Shown here piece by piece: positions 61,001 to 64,000 of a stretch of DNA of 64,000 nucleotides. The notes below the pieces were generated by a model. That model searched no databases, was not told the DNA's origin, and saw nothing but the letters and a program-made list of their open reading frames with translations. The translations under genes and the position numbers were made by a program. Within the stretch, counting starts at the first letter, position 1. Every line of letters starts with the position of its first letter. This stretch comes from Marthasterias glacialis. Taxonomy: Eukaryota > Echinodermata > Asteroidea > Forcipulatida > Asteriidae. The DNA lies in assembly GCA_911728455.2 (NCBI GenBank), contig OU452231.1, positions 5,734,963-5,798,962 of the forward strand. The letters run 5' to 3'.

Positions 61001-63268
61001 TGTCGTCATGACAATAGCAGGCCTTTGGCTGTACATGGAAAAATGAACTTCCATCCACATACTGCTGAGTATTTTTGATTTTTTATAGTGCCAAAAAAAA
61101 AAATTGGAAATCAGATTAAAGTAGGAAAAATATCATGCCTGCAATAAACTGTTTTTTTGTTGTCTTTTCATTTTGTATATTACAGGTAAATAATTGTATA
61201 AGGGGATCAGTAATGAGCTGAAATTTACAATAACAAAAATCACAAATATTAAAGACAGAAATCTTATGAAAATGTACAAAAAGGAAAGGAATCTTACCGA
61301 GTGCTATAATTTTGACGTTGCCGTGGATATTAGCTATTGCGGCTAATTGATGAGATGGACTAATGGTCAGAAGGCTGTAAGACTGGTAGTTTCCATCATG
61401 ACAAAGTAATCTCCATTCCTTACTACGTAGAGTATAGCTTAATAAACAGCTACATGTAATGAGGAAGATGGAAAACAAAACAAAAAAAGGAGAAAAACAT
61501 CCTTGATGACTAATCTTTGGTATCTATAAAATAGTTTACTAACTGAAACCCAAGAGTGACCGAGAACATGGAAAAGTAGTGTCTTGATTGACATCAAAGA
61601 AAAAATTAACAAAACTCTCAAATTTGTCAAATAATTTTATATGATATATTTTTAAAAGTAGTGGATTTTAAAGAATGATAATGAACAAAAACAGAATATT
61701 TTTGTTTCCTTTAACATGCTGGGGAAAAGGGTTGGTAGGTAAGGGGAAGACAAAATTGATTTTTTTTTACATGTGCACACCAAAAATTGAGTTCATTAAC
61801 GAAGAAGAAATTGAGCTACCTGCAAATGTTTTGTGATTTACTTACTTTGCGGAATGGGATATGAAATAATTCTTGATGCAATCAGATTTGACCCCAAAAT
61901 AAAAAAAGAAATTTTATTATTTATAACACATTTTTACGGTAGACAGGTTTTTAAACAGTCGGTTGGGTTACAGGTAACAAAGGTATTTTTTGTTAGTAGT
62001 CAAGAAAACATCTTGATACCGCAAGAACAAAAAAAAATTCAATATTTAATCTTAGTTTAGTTCTTGAGAACTGCGGTATCTCGAGGAGCAATTTTAAAGA
62101 AATTAGATCTTGTTATTCTTGAGTCAATCTTACCCATTTAAGGTCATGATGATTATTTTTCCAGAGTTGAGGACAGCGAGTTGTCTTGGAACGAGTTTCT
62201 CCGGATCATGAAACTCATCATCCATGCTGCTCTGAGAAGCCAATGAGTCATGACTACTTAGTACCGCATAAGCTTCTCTCACAAGATCCAACTCCTCTGT
62301 TTTTATACCTAAATACCACAATTTTATTAGATTTGAGTCATGACTTGAACAGACCATGCCATCTTGTTTACAAAATAAATAGCTATGTAATAATAATAAT
62401 AATGGACACTGAAATAGCGCTGGTATCCGTCAATTCTGACACTCATGGCCAATGAACATGATTACCCCCGGTCACCGGGCCATTCATTTCATTCTTTAAA
62501 CCATCTCAGCTCCCTGGGAAGTATACAGCCGGTGCTGCCAAGTAAGTAACACACCAAGCTAAAACAATCACATGAAACCATCTCTGCCCTCACAGGTACC
62601 CATTTACCCCTGGGTGAAGAGAAGCAGTTATAGTTAAGTGTCTTGCTCAAGGACACAAGTGTCATGACCGGGATTTGAGCCCACTCCCTGACGACTTGGC
62701 CACCAAAACTTGAGTCTGGTGCACTAGACACCTCGGCCAGGTACAATTCTGTTCATAAGTGTGACATTGTTCTACTGTAAGCCATGCTCACTCTAGACAA
62801 ATTTGCTCCAACAATTGCCACAATCCCTTGTAGTGCATGGAGCTACATTTCTTTGAGTACTTATACATGACAAAAATAGTTTTTGGACTTGCCTGTACTT
62901 CATGTCTGGCAAAGAATCAAGGTCTTGTAAGAATTTTCAGTTTCTGTCAAAAGAAACGCCTCTAAACGACTGATTTGGGGGTTAAAATTACACACAAACA
63001 TATACCAGGTTCAGAGCCGGAGTAAGGAAAACCTTGTGCATGCAGCAGATGCATGGGTGTGTGAAACATAAGTTTTCCAACTAGATACCAAAGCGTTTCT
63101 TGTCAGCATGTTAAACTGATGCAAACATTTCTGAATCAAATTATCCTCAGGCCAAAAAAAGCTGAAAACACAAACTCTGATTCACTTTAATTAAATGAAT
63201 GACTTACACTGCTCTTGTTTAGTTTCAATGGACCACATACGTATACTGCTATCCCCACCACCAGTAAC
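45959..63268 (-). CDS. WDR6: WDR6, WD40-repeat tRNA methylation scaffold (17 coding exons, N-terminus missing)
   Basis: Seventeen GT-AG exons sum to 2745 nt (914 codons plus TAA), with every junction phase-matched. WDR6 is a large cytoplasmic WD40 protein. It partners the 2'-O-methyltransferase FTSJ1 to methylate the wobble base (position 34) of certain tRNAs, as yeast Trm734/Rtt10 partners Trm7. Family anchors seen in order: GGGDSSIRMW; NYQSYSLL; VCGDRRGSVLLY; HGKAGVTHV...YVYSAGRDG; FNWIES...GFHS; CGGGHRAWGF; LHGRKVSCIK; DAETRFMSV; HQSGVNAL; SSIDQRMIIWKI; and the C-terminal VCGQGVQVL. By comparison with vertebrate WDR6 (about 1,120 residues, from memory) the first 300 or so residues are upstream of the window. 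Unusual: a roughly 110-residue acidic/Ser-rich insertion in exon 13. Confidence 0.95.
46026..47674 (-). other. last WDR6 intron
   Basis: The stretch 46100-47240 carries no exon. Around 46480-46560 is a retroelement-like tail (GAAAGACTCTGCTAGGGTCG), and around 47040-47095 a (TTGATTGA) tail after AATAAA. The rest is AT-rich up to MITE D copy 3. Confidence 0.6.
47245..47600 (+). mobile_element. MITE family D, copy 3, with internal 146-bp tandem repeat
   Basis: AAAATATTGCTTAAACATTT recurs at 47271 and 47417 with matching 146-bp bodies (ATAAGCAG, CTGGTAAGCATAA, TTTGTGCTTAGCT). The terminal TTTCACAGAGCAGGTAA is the family terminus in variant form. Confidence 0.65.
47675..47742 (-). CDS. WDR6: WDR6 window exon 16
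   Basis: A 68-bp exon, acceptor CATATTTTCAG, donor AAG then GTAATC. It encodes ANQICSSFTLIGDCSDITLL, equivalent to the family's STVFHVPDVADMD strand. Enters phase 0, leaves phase 2. Invisible in ORF calls; placed by phase and similarity. Confidence 0.9.
48032..48123 (-). CDS. WDR6: WDR6 window exon 15
   Basis: A 92-bp exon, acceptor CTCTTTATCAG, donor AAG then GTAACC. It encodes LCFIDRFTFVSSSIDQRM then IIWKIDLTPTFK. SSSIDQRMIIW is the family's SASIDQRLTFW signature. Leaves phase 0. Confidence 0.95.
48436..48536 (+). mobile_element. solo LINE 3' end with ATT tail
   Basis: GTAGTTTTGTACAAGCACAA and GAGCACTTTTGTGGATTTGT then AATAAATTGTC and about nine ATT units. It matches the tail of the CR1/L2-type LINE at 22480-22580. 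A severe 5' truncation within a WDR6 intron. Confidence 0.85.
48628..48722 (+). repeat. tRNA-like SINE head
   Basis: GTGACTGAGCGGTCTTG (A-box region of tRNA-Ser/Leu type) and ATGTGGGTTCGAAAGC (B-box-like). The T-arm pairing is broken, so it is not a working tRNA. Confidence 0.45.
49308..49667 (-). mobile_element. MITE family F, copy 2
   Basis: Ends AAAGCCGTTATAC and ATATGGGCTTT. The body in reverse matches copy 1 (GATGATGGTAGAAAACTT, TGTTATCGTTTT). It contains a perfect 22-bp palindrome at 49481-49502 with half-site TTTTCGTCTCA. Confidence 0.8.
49979..50128 (-). CDS. WDR6: WDR6 window exon 14
   Basis: A 150-bp exon, acceptor CTTTTTTCAG, donor GTATGT. It encodes DRYIVVSGGDDNAIHLALVS and then RSHSVTHSHAAQVTG, matching VASGSEDGSLHV...AHAAHVTG. 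Enters and leaves phase 1. Confidence 0.94.
50285..50512 (-). repeat. SINE family S3 copy
   Basis: On the minus strand: GGTCTAGTGGTTAAGATATC (A box), ATGGGTTCAAACCCAC (B box), then TTATGCCTGTGGATTTGTTC. Not a working tRNA, since the acceptor stem is imperfect and it continues into the SINE body. Confidence 0.7.
50545..50615 (+). pseudogene. LINE C-terminal fossil
   Basis: The plus-strand translation reads PTLWNSLPIDTRCLTSKSLF, the C-terminal LWNSLP...SFK motif of LINE proteins. Only about 23 codons remain. Confidence 0.5.
51415..52001 (-). CDS. WDR6: WDR6 window exon 13 (largest, with acidic insertion)
   Basis: A 587-bp exon, acceptor TTTTTCTATTGCAG, donor GTGAGT. It encodes VFTFSEDSKVL, LLSAGTNGKIALWDIQKA, then about 110 residues rich in Ser, Glu, Asn and Asp with a small basic patch (GLKRKS), then ISAHQSGVNALCFSQID. 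The flanking WD40 strands match WDR6. The insertion between them is far longer than the short vertebrate linker I remember, so it is likely a disordered, possibly phosphorylated loop. Enters phase 2, leaves phase 1. Confidence 0.95.
52298..52836 (-). mobile_element. MITE family A, copy 6 (in WDR6 intron)
   Basis: AACCAGTAGATGCCGGATGG at the left and GGGAAAAACTGGTT at the right. The body matches the family (CGGCTCGATGGAGGTAAGTC, TTTTGCAATTCACAGTGCAT). It ends 16 bp from the exon 12 donor. Confidence 0.85.
52852..53081 (-). CDS. WDR6: WDR6 window exon 12
   Basis: A 230-bp exon, acceptor TTAACTTCAG, donor ATCAG then GTAGCG. It encodes IHKWMKSACTVEHLASYG, the basic stretch KQRRWLRKHG, then DAETRFMSVCVW and LLGVGGSDAVIR. 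DAETRFMS matches DPETRYMS of vertebrate WDR6. Leaves phase 2. A family A MITE lies just 16 bp beyond the donor. Confidence 0.95.
53617..53852 (-). CDS. WDR6: WDR6 window exon 11
   Basis: A 236-bp exon, acceptor CACCTTGTAG, donor GAG then GTCAGT. It encodes PLRNPPTIHVIHRLNVHISS, then VRCLATCPSS, a Gly/Gln loop and LLLFSVGGRRAIQCWRVRIP. HISSVR and SVGGRR are the family's HISSVRAV and SAGGRAE positions. Enters phase 1, leaves phase 0. Confidence 0.93.
53968..54030 (-). CDS. WDR6: WDR6 window exon 10
   Basis: A 63-bp exon, acceptor TTTTCTTGTAG. It encodes ECAVVATGSEDNAVNISAVV, a WD40 'GSED' strand. The donor is GTATCC, chosen because it gives the phase 1 required by the next exon; GTTTGT three bases before would be out of phase. 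Confidence 0.88.
54471..54732 (+). mobile_element. MITE family D, copy 4
   Basis: GGGGCCAAATTCATAGCGCT at the left and GCAGCTCTATGAAATTGGGC at the right. GTAAGC/GCTTAA dyads run throughout. In the intron between WDR6 window exons 9 and 10. Confidence 0.85.
54847..54910 (-). CDS. WDR6: WDR6 window exon 9
   Basis: A 64-bp exon, acceptor TTGTTACTCTACAG, donor GTAGGC. It encodes DSLHGRKVSCIKHLATVAVH, equivalent to the LHGREITCVK block. Enters phase 0, leaves phase 1. Confidence 0.92.
55240..55712. repeat. purine/pyrimidine-asymmetric minisatellite
   Basis: The plus strand is almost entirely G and A with units such as GTAAGTGGAGGGGAGGG. The transcribed strand is therefore a CU-rich tract starting 9 nt after the donor of WDR6 window exon 8. 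Period is irregular (roughly 15-40 bp). Confidence 0.9.
55721..55972 (-). CDS. WDR6: WDR6 window exon 8
   Basis: A 252-bp exon, acceptor TTTGTCTACAG, donor AAG then GTGGGT, phase 0 at both ends. It encodes SSFIIWSTQSSEKLVEIQ and CGGGHRAWGFATC, which matches the family block FVVWNP..EKL...CGGGHRSWAF, then a strand with VFACIKAKKVIVC. Its donor abuts a long polypyrimidine minisatellite (55240-55712). Confidence 0.95.
56075..56340 (+). repeat. SINE family S2 (tRNA-Leu-like head), copy 1
   Basis: GCCTGGCCGAGCGGTCTAGT and CACCAGACTCAAGT, then GTAGGTTCAAGTCCTGG (B box), followed by TCCTTGAGCAAGTCACTTAA, a core sequence common to several SINE superfamilies. In the intron between WDR6 window exons 7 and 8. 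Confidence 0.75.
56345..56838 (-). repeat. repeat C, copy 2, split by a SINE
   Basis: In reverse it matches 12612-12895 block by block. It is interrupted at 56546-56755 by a family S1 element. Confidence 0.75.
56546..56755 (-). mobile_element. SINE family S1, 5'-truncated, with target duplication
   Basis: Begins (minus strand) GAGCCTTGCTTGTGGATTGG, ends with an (AAT)n tail. The flanks are GAAGACCG before and AAGACCCCG after, against GAAGACCCG in uninterrupted repeat C: a clear target-site duplication of about 8 bp. Confidence 0.8.
57155..57294 (+). mobile_element. MITE family J, copy 1
   Basis: GATTTCACAAAGCACTGAGA at the left and AGCTCTTTATGAAAATAAG at the right; internal CATCTTAAGATG palindrome and GTGACGTCACACTTT. 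It lies 67 bp from WDR6 window exon 7. A second copy is at 58963-59108. Confidence 0.7.
57362..57439 (-). CDS. WDR6: WDR6 window exon 7
   Basis: A 78-bp exon, acceptor TTTACGCAG, donor TCA then GTGAGT, phase 0 at both ends. It encodes IYKGFNWIESIVF and DDILVSGFHS, matching the family pattern GMNWLAG...ILGFH. It is too short to appear as an ORF. It was found because exons 6 and 8 left a gap of about 26 residues in the family alignment. Confidence 0.92.
57470..57545 (-). repeat. tRNA-like SINE head
   Basis: On the minus strand: TATCTCGGTAGGTAGAGC (A box) and GGTTGCTAGTTGGAATTCC (B-box-like). It lies just upstream of WDR6 window exon 7 in the intron. Confidence 0.45.
57664..57822 (-). CDS. WDR6: WDR6 window exon 6
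   Basis: A 159-bp exon, acceptor TTTTCCTTGTCCAG, donor AAG then GTAAAG, phase 0 at both ends. It encodes PAGPAHCLLGVHGKAGVTHV then CHHAGYVYSAGRDGTYRQY, a very conserved WDR6 blade (LHGKQGVT...GYVYTTGRDG in vertebrates, from memory). Confidence 0.95.
57930..58220 (-). pseudogene. decayed duplicate of WDR6 exon 5 3' end and flank
   Basis: CCTGCAACAGGGACACTTGT...GCTTTCTGCTGTCACC and TTGCAAGATCTTACCTCTCT parallel 58535-58690, the donor side of WDR6 window exon 5. The duplicate keeps an exon-like GACAGAGAG then GTAAGATC. It contains a worn family G MITE (58013-58133). Confidence 0.7.
58222..58510. mobile_element. fold-back element with arms of about 135 bp
   Basis: The left arm (about 58222-58359) begins GTATGATAACGTCGGCTCAG. 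The right arm (about 58371-58510) is its near-complete complement and ends CTGAGCCGA-like CGGGAGCC variants then CGATAAATAC. The loop is only about 11 bp. It separates the exon-5 duplicate from the original flank. Confidence 0.9.
58641..58844 (-). CDS. WDR6: WDR6 window exon 5
   Basis: A 204-bp exon, acceptor CCCCCTCCAG, donor GAGAG then GTAAGA, phase 0 at both ends. It encodes IWLKLSRSPNRFSLDKQ and the hallmark ALVCGDRRGSVLLYRQLQ followed by an acidic tail KEEEDGE. A decayed copy of the 3' end of this exon and its flank occurs downstream (57930-58215). Confidence 0.95.
58963..59108 (+). mobile_element. MITE family J, copy 2
   Basis: AGTTTCACAAAGCACAAAGA at the left and TAGCTCTTTGTAAAATCGGC at the right; internal CATCTTAAGATG and GTGACATCACACTTT. 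It matches 57155-57294. Confidence 0.75.
59235..59530 (-). mobile_element. SINE family S1, near full length
   Basis: On the minus strand: GACACCTCGGTTCAAATCCC (B box), GGAGCCTTGCATGTGGATTG, GGGTTTTCCTCCCACATCTA, ending TTTCATTACCAGAAAGAATT and a long AAT-repeat tail. Confidence 0.8.
60108..60540 (+). mobile_element. SINE family S1 copy, split by MITE D
   Basis: CTGCCTTTCACAGCTGTGGA and CCCCGGTTTAAATACCG (B box) lie before, and CCTCGCATGTGGATTGGGTT...TTCCTCCCACATCTAAAGC after, the MITE at 60167-60364. Confidence 0.75.
60167..60364 (+). mobile_element. MITE family D, copy 5, nested in SINE S1
   Basis: GGACCCAATGTCATAGAGCT at the left, AGCTCTATGGAATTGGACCC at the right, with GCTTAAGCAG and TTAACCACAC subterminal sequences. 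The age order is clear: SINE first, MITE later. Confidence 0.85.
60583..60689 (-). CDS. WDR6: WDR6 window exon 4
   Basis: A 107-bp exon, acceptor TTTCTGTACAG. It encodes DTGRTLAEVPIFSGKLFSLC and WMDEDDLFASGPEGLV. There are two tandem GTTAGT donors. Only the second (exon end 60583, phase 0) keeps the next exon open; the first would leave phase 2 and run into TGA. Confidence 0.92.
60990..61068 (+). mobile_element. MITE family E, one-ended remnant
   Basis: TTAAAGGGGCTATGTCGTCA and GAACTTCCATCCACATACTG parallel the first 80 bp of the E copy at 45354. The other terminus is absent. Confidence 0.65.
61298..61449 (-). CDS. WDR6: WDR6 window exon 3
   Basis: A 152-bp exon with acceptor CTTCCTCATTACATGTAG and donor GTAAGA. 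It encodes CLLSYTLRSKEWRLLCHDG, NYQSYSLLTISPSHQL, AAIANIHGNVKIIAL. Two other in-frame AGs further in (after AAG and CGTAG) could serve, but only this one has a good pyrimidine tract and keeps the conserved residues before SKEW. Confidence 0.9.
62134..62308 (-). CDS. WDR6: WDR6 window exon 2
   Basis: A 175-bp exon, acceptor TTGTGGTATTTAG, donor GTAAGA. It encodes CIKTEELDLVREAYAVLSS, an Asp/Ser-rich loop, and then LAVLNSGKIIIMTLNG, which matches the WDR6 strand ahead of the QSYCLL block. Enters phase 1, leaves phase 2. The in-frame ATG further upstream at 62357 is intronic and not a start. Confidence 0.92.
62385..62745 (-). mobile_element. SINE family S2, near full length
   Basis: On the minus strand: GTACCTGGCCGAGGTGTCTA, GGGCTCAAATCCCGGTCATG (B box), TCCTTGAGCAAGACACTTAA, a long body with GCCCGGTGACCGGGGGTAAT, and CAGTGTCCATTATTATTATT as tail. 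It lies in the intron between WDR6 window exons 1 and 2. Confidence 0.8.
63208..63268 (-). CDS. WDR6: WDR6 window exon 1
   Basis: A 61-bp exon after the acceptor ...TCCATCAG with a strong pyrimidine tract; donor GTAAGT. It encodes VTGGGDSSIRMWSIETKQEQ, a classic WD40 strand ending in a MW dipeptide, then leaves phase 1. It is the most 5' WDR6 exon in the window; the incoming phase is 0. The preceding exons lie beyond 64000. Confidence 0.93.
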
Positions 63269-64000
63269 CTGATGGAGTCCGATGAAGGAAAAAGAAAGAA
63301 AAGTAATTAGTCAGGACTGTCTATAGACTATTTAACTCTTTCATGTATCTTACACAAGAGTAAGCAACAAAAACATTATTTTACCACCTGGAACTAGAGT
63401 TTCGACAATGAATGCAATCGTTTCTAATCTTTTACAAAATTCTCTTTAAATAGAGTTCTCAGATGGGGACGCTCACTGAATTCACTGTTTTTAAAAGTAC
63501 AGATAAAATCTGGAAAAAATTCCAGACATTCCTAATTATGATACTTTGTGCTCAACCACACTCCAGCAGAAAACCCAAAGATCTCAAATATATTTCATTC
63601 CAAAACTAAGACTATTCCTGAAGTTAGTATAGTTTGATATATCAAGGAAATTAATATCAGACTGCTCACAGAGAGAAGAACTAATAGACCAATCCATTAA
63701 GCCCCTCCCCCTAAACGCATTGACCAATCACAGCATTGGCTACATCACCACTGTACATGTGGGCAGCGCAATGTGCGTCTCTTCAATGCCACACTGCACG
63801 ATGTGAATGCGCACACTATAAGTACGCGCACACATGTATACGTTTTCCAATAGGATTTTATCGTGTTGGACTTTCGTCGAACTTTCGGTGGTGTAGCCAA
63901 GGCTGTGATTGGACAACACATAAGGTGGCGGGGCTTAATGGATCGGTCTTTTACAAGAAACCTATTTCACGCATCAGCACAAATGATAGCATCCCCATGT
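63269..64000 (-). other. WDR6 intron at window edge
   Basis: No further WDR6 exon was found upstream of 63268. The preceding WD40 strand should be here or beyond. 63300-63680 is AT-rich without features, then MITE H. Confidence 0.6.
63686..63949. mobile_element. MITE family H
   Basis: Terminal inverted repeats AGACCAATCCATTAAGCCCC and AGACCGATCCATTAAGCCCC enclose 264 bp, GC-richer than its surroundings. It has CCAAT boxes on both strands and many CpG/GCGC dinucleotides. Confidence 0.85.

Noticed and set aside
62130-62357. ATG at 62357 as the WDR6 start
   Set aside because: The codons upstream of 62308 are intronic; the acceptor TATTTAG and phase join to exon 63208-63268 show the gene continues upstream.

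Overview
This window reads as nuclear DNA of an animal, probably a marine invertebrate deuterostome. An echinoderm is my best guess, but I cannot prove it from the sequence. The reasons are AT-rich non-coding DNA, small exons with GT-AG borders separated by long introns, many short inverted-repeat transposons (MITEs), tRNA-derived SINEs, and tails of CR1/L2-type LINEs. No bacterial or viral gene is seen. Nearly all open reading frames longer than 60 codons are chance frames inside introns or repeats.

Two genuine protein genes are present, both on the minus strand. (1) The 5' part of a GAF-domain cyclic-nucleotide phosphodiesterase of the PDE5/6/11 group, best matched to PDE11. Exon 1 is at 40266-40910 and exon 2 at 11425-11583, with a 28.7 kb intron between them. 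The rest of the gene (end of GAF-A, GAF-B, catalytic domain) lies beyond position 1. (2) WDR6, the WD40 scaffold of tRNA Nm34 methylation. Seventeen coding exons between 63268 and 45959 join in one frame to 914 codons plus a TAA stop. Roughly the first 300 residues lie beyond position 64000. The ORF calls show only fragments of this gene; every splice junction given here was placed by hand and is phase-consistent.

Layout: 1-11424 is phosphodiesterase intron 2 (a 62-bp minisatellite at 168-815, two tRNA-type SINE pieces, MITEs). 11584-40265 is intron 1, which carries most of the mobile DNA, including a 3.4 kb non-coding element at 26066-29432 with nine perfect TGACGTCA sites and two LINE remnants. 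40911-45958 is the intergenic/promoter interval (MITEs G, F, D and E). 45959-63268 is WDR6 with repeat-filled introns. 63269-64000 is a further WDR6 intron with another MITE.

The two genes have unrelated jobs (cyclic-nucleotide signalling and tRNA modification), and nothing suggests they act together. No CRISPR, operon or defence system is present. The most interesting material is the repeat ecology: nested insertions with readable empty sites, a minisatellite whose unit shares a hairpin with a MITE, a duplicated WDR6 exon border split by a fold-back element, and the CRE-dense element. Family letters A-J and S1-S3 are my own labels.
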